A stretch of 64,000 nt of DNA from Vibrio coralliirubri. Lineage in GTDB: Bacteria; Pseudomonadota; Gammaproteobacteria; Enterobacterales; Vibrionaceae. Within the stretch, counting starts at the first letter, position 1; every line of letters begins with the position of its first letter. The notes beneath the pieces are model-generated. The model was not told where the DNA came from and made no database searches. It saw only the letters and a list, made by a program, of their open reading frames with translations. The position numbers and the translations under genes are program-made. This document shows positions 36,526 through 45,634 of this stretch, piece after piece. The DNA lies in assembly GCF_024347375.1 (NCBI RefSeq), contig NZ_AP025471.1:496001-560000 (forward strand). The letters run 5' to 3'.

Positions 36526-37065
36526 ATGGACAACAACGTTAGAAATTACAACCCTTTAGCTAGAGCGATGCATTGGATTTCAGCACTCGCGATATTTGGT
36601 TTGTTTGGTGTAGGCCTGTGGATGGTTGATCTTTCATACTACAGCGAGTGGTACAAAACAGCACCAGACTACCACCGTTCGGTAGGCATTCTTTTGGCTG
36701 CTGTCACCGTTATTCGATTGGTTTGGAAGCTAGTTACCGTGTCACCTAAAGTGGAAGGTAAAAGCTATGAAGTTGCAGCAGCGAAGATCGCTCACGGCTT
36801 TATGTACATTAACTTAGCGGTTTTGTTTATTTCAGGTTATTTGATTTCAACATCAGATGGCCGCGGGATCGACGTATTCAATTGGTTCACTGTACCAAGT
36901 ATGGGTGAACTGTTTGCAAACCAATCTGATCTCGCAGGAACGATTCACTACTATGCTGCATGGGTACTGATCATCATGGCATCAGTACACGCCTTAGCGG
37001 CGATTAAACACCACGTTATCGACAAAGACGATACGCTACGAAAAATGATAGGAGCTTCAAAATGA
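36526..37065 (+). CDS. cybB: Cytochrome b561
   Basis: A 179-residue four-helix di-haem membrane protein that passes electrons between the quinone pool and a periplasmic partner. Haem-ligand histidines are visible in ARAMHWISALAIF, PDYHRSVG, HYYAAWVLI and VHALAAIKHH. Its stop codon overlaps the start of the YceI gene (ATGA), so the two are translationally coupled. This cytochrome b561-YceI pairing is common in proteobacteria. Confidence 0.92.
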   Translation: MDNNVRNYNPLARAMHWISALAIFGLFGVGLWMVDLSYYSEWYKTAPDYHRSVGILLAAVTVIRLVWKLVTVSPKVEGKSYEVAAAKIAHGFMYINLAVLFISGYLISTSDGRGIDVFNWFTVPSMGELFANQSDLAGTIHYYAAWVLIIMASVHALAAIKHHVIDKDDTLRKMIGASK

Positions 37066-37631
37066 AAAAGTCAATTATCGCTACAGGATTAGCATTTGCA
37101 ATGGCAATGCCTTTCGCTGCGAACGCCGCTGATTACGTGATTGATACAAAAGGTGCGCATGCTTCAGTTAACTTTAAAGTTAGCCACCTAGGTTACAGCT
37201 TTATCCAAGGTCGTTTTAACACATTCTCAGGTGACTTTTCATTTGATGAAAGCAACGTTGAAGCGTCTACAGTAAACGTAACGGTTGATACTACAAGCCT
37301 TGATTCAAACCACGCAGAGCGTGATAAGCATATCCGTAGCGGCGATTTCATCGATGCTGGTAAGTTCTCTGATGCGACATTCAACAGCACAAAAGTGGTT
37401 GATAAAGGTGACGGCAAACTTGAAGTTATGGGTGACCTGAAACTTCACGGTGTAACTAAGCCTATCGTTATCGAAGCTGAATTCATCGGTGCTGGTCAAG
37501 ACCCATGGGGCGGTGAGCGTGCAGGTTTCGTTGGTACAACTCGTCTAGAACTTGCTGACTTCAACATTCCAGTAATGGGCGCTTCAAGCTATGTAGATAT
37601 GGATCTACACGTTGAAGGCGTAAAGAAGTAA
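37062..37631 (+). CDS. yceI: YceI-family periplasmic protein
   Basis: A 189-residue lipocalin-like protein that binds polyisoprenoids in the periplasm. Residues 1-22 are a signal peptide (cut after ANA), and the mature protein begins ADYVIDTKGAHASVNFKVSHL, as in the family. DFNIPVMGASSYVDMDLHVE closes the barrel. It overlaps cybB by four bases and is followed by a strong terminator; its cytochrome partner suggests isoprenoid-quinone handling. Confidence 0.93.
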   Translation: MKKSIIATGLAFAMAMPFAANAADYVIDTKGAHASVNFKVSHLGYSFIQGRFNTFSGDFSFDESNVEASTVNVTVDTTSLDSNHAERDKHIRSGDFIDAGKFSDATFNSTKVVDKGDGKLEVMGDLKLHGVTKPIVIEAEFIGAGQDPWGGERAGFVGTTRLELADFNIPVMGASSYVDMDLHVEGVKK

Positions 37632-37715
37632 TCTAGCTCTCTGACAGGTATCAATATTTTTTAGAAACATCAAAAGTTTGGTCGATACTAAATAGGTCAG
37701 TATTTAGAAATAGAG

Positions 37716-37748
37716 AAAGGCGCAAAGTTTTCACTTTGCGCCTTTTTT
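37716..37748 (+). terminator. cybB-yceI terminator
   Basis: Twelve-base-pair stem AAAGGCGCAAAG/CTTTGCGCCTTT, loop TTTTCA, then T run. Confidence 0.9.
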
Positions 37749-37897
37749 ATTGAGATTAATGGCAACGCGTTTAGGTCTGTTTTGTGTCAAACCGTTTAGT
37801 ACGTTAAAAGCCACCGTTTACCTCTAGCCAGTCAACGTTGCCATGACTGAGTTATCTAATTGAACTACTAATCCCTAATAGTTGAACTTAAGATTAG

Positions 37898-39349
37898 TTA
37901 AGCCGTTTCTAGTTCAGCTTGTGGAACCACGTTTAGTCGGTCACCGTAGATTGGACGTAGTGCTTGCATCACTTCAATGCGAGTCAACACACCCACCATT
38001 ACGCCGTTTTCTAACACTGGAAGCATATGTGGTTGGCTTACTTTCATCGCTTTTGCACGCTCTTCTAGAGAAAGAGATGTCAGGCGAGTAGCGAAGCCCA
38101 TGCTTGTCGTCGGGTACAGTTGCTCTTTGTCGATGCATAGGAACTCAGCAACGTCCACTAGCTTGTCGTTTGCATCGATTGCCACAACGTCACGGCTCAT
38201 TAGGTCTACAACTTTTTGGCCTTTAGTTGGGATGTAATCTTGGCACCAAAGGTCAACCATTACGTCATGAACAGAGAAGATACCCACTAGACGACCTTCA
38301 ACATCGCAAACAGGAGCGCTAACAAGTTGCGCGTCTAAAAGTGTATCAATCGCGACTGATGTTGGCATTTCTACGCTCAGTGTAATTGGTTGAGTGTTCA
38401 TGATTTGCTTGATAGTAGTTGCTGTGTTCATAGTAATTTCCTTAACTGACGTAATTTCTGTTGTTTGTGTAATAGCGGTAATTTTTGCTGCTTTAAGTTG
38501 TGGGCGACGGTAGATGCTCCAGTTAGCTAAGCCGACCAATACTGAACCACCTACGATGTTGCCGATTGTCACTGGTATTAAGTTTGCGGTGACAAATTGC
38601 ATGACGTTTAGGTCTGCATACTGGGCTGGTGTTGCGCCGATTTGCATCCAGAAGCTTTCTGGTGCGAATGCTTGAATCGTGATGCCTAGCGGAACCATGA
38701 ACATATTCGCCACACAGTGTTCAAAGCCTGAGCTTACGAACATTGCAACGGGTAACACGGTCATCATTGCTTTGGTCATTGCGTTAGCAGAGCTGAACGT
38801 TAACCAAATCGCTAAACACACCAACAAGTTACAGAGCACACCCAAAGCAAACGCTTGAACTGGGCTGTGGTGCAGCTTGTGTTGAGCAATGTTTAGAGCG
38901 TTTAAGCCCCATTGCCCGCCATCCAGTTGATATAAGCCTGCTGCGCTTACCAAAGCCAATAGGAACATGGCACCGATAAAGTTGCCGACATACACCTTGC
39001 CCCAGATAGACAGCATCTTCGTGAAGGTGATTTGCTTGTTAGCCCATGAGATGCTTGATAACACTGAGCTGGTAAATAGCTCACCACCGCAAATGACTAT
39101 CAAGATCAAACCCATACTGAAGGCAAGACCGCCGGCTAAGCGACTCAACCCCCATCCAGCATCAGCGCTGCCCGTGGTTACCGTGATGTAGAATAGAAAA
39201 GCAAGCCCGATGAATGCACCAGCCATGATTGCCAAACTCAATGTCATGCTGCTGGTTTTATTTGCTTTACTTAATGCAAACTTCTCTGCTTCCGCCATCA
39301 TTTCTGTTGGTGAGAACAGTTGATGATTTTCAGAAGTGCTGGTTGCCAT
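37898..39349 (-). CDS. Formate/nitrite-family channel fused to a CBS-domain pair
   Basis: A 483-residue protein. Residues about 20-285 form a six-helix FNT channel; SSGFEHCVANMFMVPLG carries the pore histidine used by FocA. After a Thr/Lys-rich linker (about 286-306), residues 307-483 hold two CBS motifs (IMNTQPITLSVEMPTSVAID and LMSRDVVAIDANDKLVDVAE), which in other proteins sense adenine nucleotides. Canonical FocA has about 285 residues and no CBS part. The fusion implies gating by energy state, an inference. An internal ATG with a strong ribosome-binding site sits at the domain junction. Confidence 0.9.
   Translation of the reverse strand: MATSTSENHQLFSPTEMMAEAEKFALSKANKTSSMTLSLAIMAGAFIGLAFLFYITVTTGSADAGWGLSRLAGGLAFSMGLILIVICGGELFTSSVLSSISWANKQITFTKMLSIWGKVYVGNFIGAMFLLALVSAAGLYQLDGGQWGLNALNIAQHKLHHSPVQAFALGVLCNLLVCLAIWLTFSSANAMTKAMMTVLPVAMFVSSGFEHCVANMFMVPLGITIQAFAPESFWMQIGATPAQYADLNVMQFVTANLIPVTIGNIVGGSVLVGLANWSIYRRPQLKAAKITAITQTTEITSVKEITMNTATTIKQIMNTQPITLSVEMPTSVAIDTLLDAQLVSAPVCDVEGRLVGIFSVHDVMVDLWCQDYIPTKGQKVVDLMSRDVVAIDANDKLVDVAEFLCIDKEQLYPTTSMGFATRLTSLSLEERAKAMKVSQPHMLPVLENGVMVGVLTRIEVMQALRPIYGDRLNVVPQAELETA
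38429..38443 (-). promoter_or_regulatory. Internal ribosome-binding site and ATG at the FNT-CBS junction
   Basis: On the minus strand AAGGA is followed, after seven bases (AATTACT), by an in-frame ATG at codon 307. A start here would yield a free 177-residue CBS-pair protein beginning MNTATTIKQIMNTQP. Spacing and strength are as good as at any real start in the window. Confidence 0.55.
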
Positions 39350-39608
39350 ATCCCCCCCTTGAACAATCCGTCATGTGTAATTCCTAGTGTTAATGACTTG
39401 GTTAATCAGTAATGTTTTGCAGGGCTCGTTGTGTCCTGCCATTTCAGATTAGGGCGTTGAGGGGTAGAGGTAAAATTGATAATTTTTAGAAACCACATCA
39501 AATTTATTGATATAGATTTGGTTAAGCGTAGAATGAAATTGATTGCTCATCGGCTTTATAAAAAACGAGCATCAGGACACAAATAATTAAAAGCATTAAG
39601 GATGAATT

Positions 39609-40514
39609 TTGCGTTATTCATTAAAGCAACTCGCGGTATTTGATGCAGTAGCAGACTCCGGGAGCGTTAGTCAGGCAGCAGACAAATTGGCGTTGACTCA
39701 GTCGGCGACAAGTATGTCTCTTGCACAGTTGGAAAAAATGCTCGGCAGGCCTTTGTTTGAAAGGCAGGGCAAGCAAATGGCCCTGACTCATTGGGGCATG
39801 TGGTTAAGACCAAAAGCGAAGCGTTTACTGCAAGATGCGCAGCAAATTGAGATGGGTTTTTACGAGCAGCATTTGTTGAGTGGTGAACTCAAATTAGGTG
39901 CTAGCCAAACTCCAGCGGAACACCTCGTTCCGGATCTCATCAGTATTATTGATAACGACTTTCCTGAGATGCGAATCTCGCTCGGCGTGCAAAGTACCGA
40001 CGCAGTCATTGATGGTGTATTAGATTATCAATATGACTTAGGCGTTATCGAAGGTCGTTGTGATGACAACCGAGTTCACCAAGAAGTGTGGTGTACTGAC
40101 CATTTAACGGTGGTTGCATCGGCTCATCATCCGTTTGCGAAGCGTGAACGAGTCAGCTTGGCACAATTAGAACAAGCAAAGTGGGTATTACGCGAACATG
40201 GTTCGGGTACTCGCAAAGTTTTTGATAGCTCTATTCACCATTTAATTGGCGATCTCGATGTTTGGCGAGAGTATGAACACATTCCTGTTTTAAGAAGTTT
40301 GGTTGCAAACGGCCCATATTTAACGTGTTTACCTTATCTAGATGTCGAACAGTTTGTTGAGTCAGGTCAACTGGTGACGTTGAATGTTCCTGAGCTTGAA
40401 ATGGAAAGAACCTTGTCCTTTATTTGGCGTGCTGACATGGCAGAGAACCCACTTGCTGAATGTATAAAGCGTGAAGGTAAGCGCATGATGAAAGGCAAGC
40501 CATCGGTTCTGTAA
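39609..40514 (+). CDS. LysR-family regulator
   Basis: A 301-residue LysR protein. The winged helix is at residues 1-60 (LAVFDAVADSGSVSQAADKLALTQSATSMSLAQLEKMLG), and the rest is a periplasmic-binding-type effector domain. The pattern EHGSGTRKVF resembles the YeiE/CysB-like branch. The start is a TTG with AAGGATG upstream; the frame cannot begin earlier without losing the usual N-terminus. It is divergent from the FNT-CBS gene (259 bp between starts) and upstream of the DUF1097 gene, so either may be its target. Confidence 0.88.
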   Translation: MRYSLKQLAVFDAVADSGSVSQAADKLALTQSATSMSLAQLEKMLGRPLFERQGKQMALTHWGMWLRPKAKRLLQDAQQIEMGFYEQHLLSGELKLGASQTPAEHLVPDLISIIDNDFPEMRISLGVQSTDAVIDGVLDYQYDLGVIEGRCDDNRVHQEVWCTDHLTVVASAHHPFAKRERVSLAQLEQAKWVLREHGSGTRKVFDSSIHHLIGDLDVWREYEHIPVLRSLVANGPYLTCLPYLDVEQFVESGQLVTLNVPELEMERTLSFIWRADMAENPLAECIKREGKRMMKGKPSVL

Positions 40515-40718
40515 GGTAGATTTGATAAAATACTAATAACTAATTGTGTTGAATAAGCGATTTTTGTCTCTATATGGTGATAAATGCATGTTCGTATACA
40601 TTATTAATGTGATCGTGATCGGCTAAATAAGGGCAATCTTCCCATAGTATGCTTACTTGATTTTAAGTGAGGCTAAATCCGGTTGCGTTCAATTACGTAA
40701 TTAGGCTTTAGAAATAGT

Positions 40719-41213
40719 ATGAGTACATTAGTCGCGATTTCATTAACAACAGGTATTTTGTCAGGTCTATGGGGATGGATAGCTATCTCTTTCGGCTTAT
40801 TGTCATGGGCAGGTTTCTTAGGTTGCACCAGTTACTTTGCTTCGCCAACAGGCGGCGTTAAAGGACTAGCAGGTAGCCTATTGACCAACATGACTGGCGT
40901 ATTCTGGGCAATGGTGATTATCGAAAGCTCGACCTTCGCAGGGTTGGAGATTTTAGGCTACATGATTACGGCTATTGTGGCTTTCTTTATGTGTATTCAA
41001 GCGAAACAAGCGTGGCTAGGTTATATCCCAGGCACCTTCATTGGTTGCTGTGCGACGTTTGCTGCAGGTGGCGATTGGCAACTTGTAGTGCCATCTTTAC
41101 TGCTTGGTGGTGTATTTGGATACTTGATGAAAGCAACGGGCCTATGGCTTCACGAGAAATCGACTCAATCTTCGGAAGTTGTTGAACAACACGCTAAACA
41201 GGCAAAGGCTTAA
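40719..41213 (+). CDS. DUF1097 membrane protein
   Basis: A 164-residue inner-membrane protein with about five helices, matching the DUF1097 family (E. coli YcdZ). Typical segments are LSGLWGWIAISFGLLSWAGFLG, YFASPTGGVKGL and WLGYIPGTFIGCCATFA. Function is unknown. It follows the LysR gene by 204 bp and has its own terminator. Confidence 0.85.
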   Translation: MSTLVAISLTTGILSGLWGWIAISFGLLSWAGFLGCTSYFASPTGGVKGLAGSLLTNMTGVFWAMVIIESSTFAGLEILGYMITAIVAFFMCIQAKQAWLGYIPGTFIGCCATFAAGGDWQLVVPSLLLGGVFGYLMKATGLWLHEKSTQSSEVVEQHAKQAKA

Positions 41214-41290
41214 CTCGTTAACCTAACCTTAGTTAGTCACTGTGAACTCTTGCAAGATAACCCCCAATTAATTTGTATATCGATTTATAC

Positions 41291-41317
41291 AGGCACACCG
41301 TTTGGTGTGCCTTTTTT
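41291..41317. terminator. DUF1097 terminator
   Basis: Nine-base-pair stem AGGCACACC/GGTGTGCCT, loop GTTT, then six T. Confidence 0.9.
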
Positions 41318-41384
41318 GGTTAAGGTGACTAGCTAAATATTTCATCAGTAGAGCAACTGATAGCTTCTATAAAACAAATTATGC

Positions 41385-43133
41385 TTAGGTATTTCCGTTC
41401 GCCATGGTGATCACGCGTTTTAATGTCCATCTTAATAAAAGCGGTATGCATTCTTGTCCTTGATTCTCGCAATGAGAAACAATGGCGAGTGCAAGGTCGG
41501 GTTTTGCATGTTTCTTCAATACCTTGGCAACCACTTTCTTCGGAGGGATAGGGTGATCGTATGGAATCTTAACCATGTCACGGAAAAAGCTCTCAAACCC
41601 ATTCATATAAAGGTAATGCTCGATATCTTTATCAGGCAGTTCCGTGAGTCGATGTCTTTCCTGATCATTACCGAGTTTCGATAACACTGTCGCGGCATAC
41701 TTTTTACCGGCGGCATCGCCGTCAGTCACCACATGCCAATCAATACCAAACTCTTGTGCAACCTTAATCAGCGCCTTAAGTCCCGATTGAGCGAACTCTA
41801 TAATCTGCACACCTTCCGCTGCTAAGTTATAGCCACATTGGTTGGCAAGTTCATTGAACAACCAAACCTCGGTTTCACCTTCGACTAATAGCCAACAGCG
41901 AGCAAACAATGCCCCTGAGCGGTGGAAGCGGATATGAAAACCAATTCGACGAAGTTCATCCTTACTGAAGTGGTTCATGTTGAGTTGATTGGCAATGGTT
42001 TTATCTGACTGACGAACCAAGCGACGAATCGATTGAAGTGGAACAGCTGCAAGTAAGTCGCCACTGTTGGTGGTGAGGATTTTCTGCATGGGCAACTTCT
42101 GCATCAAGCTCCAAGCCCTTGCCAAGTGTGTTGGGTGTAATCGACCTTCTGGATCTTCAAGGATCAAAAGTGGGCGCGCACATCGTCTTAAGTCGTTTGG
42201 CCCTTTAGCTTGTAGATAAGCGTTAAGTAACCCCATAAATAATAAGCGGGTTTGTTTGTTTTTGGTCTCTTCGACGAGTTGATGGATACTCTGATCATTG
42301 GCGCCAGCAGAATAAAGCAATCCGTCTCGCTGTTTTCTAGGGTTACGACGAGAAGTACTTTTAAAAGAAAAATAGTGCTCAATCAGACTTTGCATCGACT
42401 CTAGGCTACTGCGCATTTCACCTTTATTAACATGACCGGGAATCGCCATTAGACGACGGCAGGTATTGTCGATTCGTTTTTCTATTCTTGCTTGTCGACC
42501 ATTACCGTTATTGGCGCCGTTTCCGTTTGTGCCATTGGATGCGTGATGATTCCCGTTCCCGTTCGAATTTGCATTATTAGCGTGACCATTGCTAGGCAGG
42601 TGAGCATTGTGGTTAAGGGACTTGCCGTTGAAAGGACGATCAAAGTGCCTTGCATCACGCAAACGGATGACGGGATGTAAAGTCATTAATTCTTGAGCAA
42701 GCTTTTCTGAATGATGAAGCTTGAGTGGATTACCGTCCAAACCAAGAAATGCATAGTGTGTGGTTGTCTCATACTGCTCTAATGTTGCGCTGATTCGGTA
42801 ATAAATGCGAAATACGCCAAACTCATCCTGAACCCAAATAGGTTTGAGTTTGCGATAACGACCTGCGTTAAGTTCGCTCTTGTCGTTAGCTTTTAAAGCG
42901 AGAACAATTTGAAGATGTTGAGACTGTGGATGTGAAACAGAGTAATCGACATGAAAATCGGTCATTTCAAAGTGATATGGCACACCGTCTGAGGGCAGAA
43001 CGACGGAAAGGGCATCCAATAATGAAGACTTACCCCAAGTATTTTCACCAATAAGCGTGGTTAGCTCGTCAAACGCGAGTGACATGCGCTTGATACCTCG
43101 AAAGCCAGAAATCTCGATTCTTTCTAGTTGCAT
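41385..43133 (-). CDS. ybjD: OLD-family ATPase-TOPRIM nuclease, YbjD-like (DUF2813)
   Basis: A 582-residue protein with an N-terminal SMC/ABC-type ATPase (Walker A GENTWGKSS at residues 29-37; Walker B LLILEDPEGRLHP) and a C-terminal TOPRIM domain (LLVEGETEVWLF; VVTDGDAAGKKY). The first residues MQLERIEISGFRGIKR are typical of the family. It matches E. coli YbjD, of unknown role; OLD relatives cut DNA in phage defence. Residues 174-213 are an Asn/Gly/His-rich insertion absent, as I recall, from YbjD. No partner gene such as a GajB-type helicase is adjacent. Confidence 0.88.
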   Translation of the reverse strand: MQLERIEISGFRGIKRMSLAFDELTTLIGENTWGKSSLLDALSVVLPSDGVPYHFEMTDFHVDYSVSHPQSQHLQIVLALKANDKSELNAGRYRKLKPIWVQDEFGVFRIYYRISATLEQYETTTHYAFLGLDGNPLKLHHSEKLAQELMTLHPVIRLRDARHFDRPFNGKSLNHNAHLPSNGHANNANSNGNGNHHASNGTNGNGANNGNGRQARIEKRIDNTCRRLMAIPGHVNKGEMRSSLESMQSLIEHYFSFKSTSRRNPRKQRDGLLYSAGANDQSIHQLVEETKNKQTRLLFMGLLNAYLQAKGPNDLRRCARPLLILEDPEGRLHPTHLARAWSLMQKLPMQKILTTNSGDLLAAVPLQSIRRLVRQSDKTIANQLNMNHFSKDELRRIGFHIRFHRSGALFARCWLLVEGETEVWLFNELANQCGYNLAAEGVQIIEFAQSGLKALIKVAQEFGIDWHVVTDGDAAGKKYAATVLSKLGNDQERHRLTELPDKDIEHYLYMNGFESFFRDMVKIPYDHPIPPKKVVAKVLKKHAKPDLALAIVSHCENQGQECIPLLLRWTLKRVITMANGNT

Positions 43134-43371
43134 AGGCTTACTCCTAACGGAAGGCTCTGCTAATTATTTGAAAGCTAACAGATATCTTTAATCATAATCG
43201 AAAAATCCAAATCCGGTATGCTCACCTGTCACAAAACCCGTTGTTTATTAATACGGTGCAAAATGAGATTTTTGATCTATCTCGAGTATTTTTTTGCAGT
43301 GCAGTTTCATAAAATTCACGATTCTGTCATGATTCTCGACCTAGTATGAAGGGACAAAGAGAGAAGAAAAT

Positions 43372-45111
43372 ATGACTAAAAAGAATAAGCCAGCAAAAAT
43401 AGTGTTGGCACACATCAACGACACCCACTCATACTTTGAACCAACCTCGTTACAGCTATCACTTAAAATGAACAACCACATCATTGAACCTTATGTCAGT
43501 GCTGGTGGCTTTGCTCGAATTTCAACACGCTTTAAACAAATAGAACAAGATGCCCAGCGTCAGAAGGTTGGAACCTTGTTCCTGCACGCTGGCGACTGCT
43601 TCCAGGGCACTTTGTACTTTTCTTTATTCAAGGGAAAAGCCAACGCCGATTTGTTGAATGCCCTTAATATAGATGCCATGACGCTCGGTAATCACGAGTT
43701 AGACATGGGTAATGAGCCCGTTGCGATTTTCGCGAAAAGAATCAAATTCCCACTGTTGGCCGGTAACTGGAATCTATCGAATGAGGATATCAATAAAACT
43801 CATACGCTAGCGGACAACGACATTGTTAAGCCTTATCTGCCTGAAACACGAAGTGCTTCTTTTATAACGAAAGAATTTGACGGCGAGAAGGTCGCAATAT
43901 TCGGCTTAAGCATCGACAAGATGGCAGGCATCGCTAACCCAGATATCGATACACCGTTTGAAAATGCTTTGGAAACAGCAAAAGCGACCATTGAGCAAAT
44001 TCATCAAGCAGGCATCAACAAGATTGTGTTACTTAGCCATCTTGGTTACGAAGCTGATTTAGAGTTAGCAGCTAACGTATCAGGTATTGGCGTCATCGTT
44101 GGTGGTCATAGTCATCGCTTACAAGGTGATTTCTCTGATATCGGCTTAGTTAAAGATGATGAATACGGTGTGAAAATTGGCGATACCTATGTTGTGCAAG
44201 CGGGTTTCCACGCCATGAGCTTAGGACACTGCGAAATCGAGTTCGATTCTCAAGGTAAAGTGACGCAATTCAATGGTAAGAATGAACTGCTATTAGGCCG
44301 TCGACTTTTTATAGACGCGAAACTGAGTGAAGTAGGGCAAGACGATGCCCACGATATGGCGTGTGAATTTTTAAACAATCACCCCAATATCGCAGTGTGT
44401 AAGAAAGATCCTGAGCTGCAGAGCATTCTGACGGATAAATACCAGCCGCGAGTTCGAAAGCTTCAGCAACAAGTGATTGCTCATGCAGAGACTAAACTTC
44501 GCCATGTACGTATTCCAGATGATAAAGGCCCGAGCCAACTCGCGCCGTTGGTTGCTCAATCATTTCACCATCTAATGAACAAGAAAGGGCATCACGTTGA
44601 CTTTGCTATTCACAACGCAGGTGGTGTTAGAAATTCACTGAATAGCGGCGATGTTTCAGTTGCCGATATTGCCGGAAAACTACTACCGTTTGCCGTACCC
44701 ATTGGTGTGTATGAAGTAAAAGGTGAAACGATCGCTGGCATGCTTGAAGGTGCAATCAATAACGCGATCGATAATGGTGTCGTGGGCACAGGTTCAGGTA
44801 GCTTTCCTTATACGCATAATTTGAGGTTTTGTTACCATAAAGAAGCGCCTCTAGGACACAGGATTCACCATCTAGAAATCCACTCTGATGAATCGGGTTG
44901 GCAGGCTGTTTCTCGCAACCGTATTTACCGTGGTGCGTCGTCTGCCTACACAATGAAAGGGAAAGAGGGCTATAACGCTGTGTTGGACATGATCGGTGAT
45001 GGCACGGTAACAACTGACTCTATGGCAGACTGCTTCATCGAGTTTCTGCAAGACCACCCAGAGTCGCTTCAACACAATGAACCGTTAAATTGCATGGAAT
45101 GTTTTAGATAA
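43372..45111 (+). CDS. 5'-nucleotidase / UDP-sugar hydrolase family protein, cytosolic form
   Basis: A 579-residue metallophosphoesterase. The metal-binding motifs are NDTHSY (residues 16-21), HAGDCFQG, GNHELDMGN, LSHLGYEAD and GGHSHRLQ. A C-terminal 5'-nucleotidase substrate domain follows (HNAGGVRNSLNSGDVS and the YEVKG segment). No signal peptide precedes it; the start MTKKNKPAKIVLAHINDTH leads straight into strand 1. The enzyme is therefore probably cytosolic, unlike UshA. It is divergent from the ybjD gene (238 bp between starts). Confidence 0.88.
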   Translation: MTKKNKPAKIVLAHINDTHSYFEPTSLQLSLKMNNHIIEPYVSAGGFARISTRFKQIEQDAQRQKVGTLFLHAGDCFQGTLYFSLFKGKANADLLNALNIDAMTLGNHELDMGNEPVAIFAKRIKFPLLAGNWNLSNEDINKTHTLADNDIVKPYLPETRSASFITKEFDGEKVAIFGLSIDKMAGIANPDIDTPFENALETAKATIEQIHQAGINKIVLLSHLGYEADLELAANVSGIGVIVGGHSHRLQGDFSDIGLVKDDEYGVKIGDTYVVQAGFHAMSLGHCEIEFDSQGKVTQFNGKNELLLGRRLFIDAKLSEVGQDDAHDMACEFLNNHPNIAVCKKDPELQSILTDKYQPRVRKLQQQVIAHAETKLRHVRIPDDKGPSQLAPLVAQSFHHLMNKKGHHVDFAIHNAGGVRNSLNSGDVSVADIAGKLLPFAVPIGVYEVKGETIAGMLEGAINNAIDNGVVGTGSGSFPYTHNLRFCYHKEAPLGHRIHHLEIHSDESGWQAVSRNRIYRGASSAYTMKGKEGYNAVLDMIGDGTVTTDSMADCFIEFLQDHPESLQHNEPLNCMECFR

Positions 45112-45213
45112 CCACACCTGATGCTGATGCTTAATGTTATTACGTTGGGTTATTTATAAAATTGGCATTGTTTATGCTTCATCTCTGCAGGTCGCCTTCT
45201 TGTGGAGATATGC

Positions 45214-45309
45214 ATGGATAAGAAAGATTGGTTAGATGCGGTAGCGGTTGTCGGTTGGGTATCAGTTTGGTCAGCGTTAGTGTATTTGGTGCCTACTACA
45301 GGCTTGTAA
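45214..45309 (+). CDS. 31-residue single-span membrane protein
   Basis: A short frame encoding MDKKDWLDAVAVVGWVSVWS followed by ALVYLVPTTGL: a charged N-terminus and one hydrophobic helix. GGAG stands six bases before the ATG, and a perfect terminator follows at 45400. These make it a believable small membrane protein. Function unknown. Confidence 0.6.
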   Translation: MDKKDWLDAVAVVGWVSVWSALVYLVPTTGL

Positions 45310-45399
45310 TGGTTCTGCGCGCTGGATAAGACTAGCTTTTGAACAGTCGCAGTATTCTTATTATCAATACACGCTATACCAAGCGTAAGTGAAAGAAAT

Positions 45400-45426
45400 A
45401 AAAAAGGAGCAGATTGCTCCTTTTTT
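45400..45426. terminator. Terminator before the alx leader
   Basis: Twelve-base-pair perfect stem AAAAAAGGAGCA/TGCTCCTTTTTT with a 3-base loop and terminal T run. It separates the small membrane protein gene from the riboswitch transcript. Confidence 0.9.
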
Positions 45427-45479
45427 GCTTTTTCCGTGCAAATTTATATAGACGAAACACAATCAGAGGATTATTATCC

Positions 45480-45592
45480 ACGCGTTTGGGGAGTAGTTAG
45501 CGCAAGTTTACATATCGTCATCTCGTTAGGCCAAGAGTCTATCCGGTATGTAAAGGTGAAATCCCATATTTCACTTCAACGAGACCAACGCA
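45480..45592 (+). ncRNA. yybP-ykoY manganese riboswitch upstream of alx
   Basis: The leader carries the class signature. GGGGAGTAG lies at 45488-45496, a CATA..CATCTC stretch follows near 45510, and ACGAGACC occurs at 45579-45586. The outer stem is made by GCGTTTGG (45482-45489) and CCAACGC (45585-45591). This class binds Mn2+ and controls alx and mntP in E. coli; here it precedes a TerC/Alx gene, which fits. Called by eye from remembered consensus, not by a covariance model. Confidence 0.8.
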
Positions 45593-45634
45593 ATCACAGT
45601 CAAGATCCGTTATGGAGCTTGATATGCTTTGTTT

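Noticed and set aside
38967..39191. Long opposite-strand frames within the FNT-CBS gene, gcvP, the RND gene and others
   Set aside because: They are shadows of strong coding frames, without ribosome-binding sites or recognisable protein features.
41385..43133. Gabija- or other OLD-based phage-defence island
   Set aside because: The protein matches the widely conserved YbjD type, and there is no partner helicase, integrase or clustering with other defence genes.
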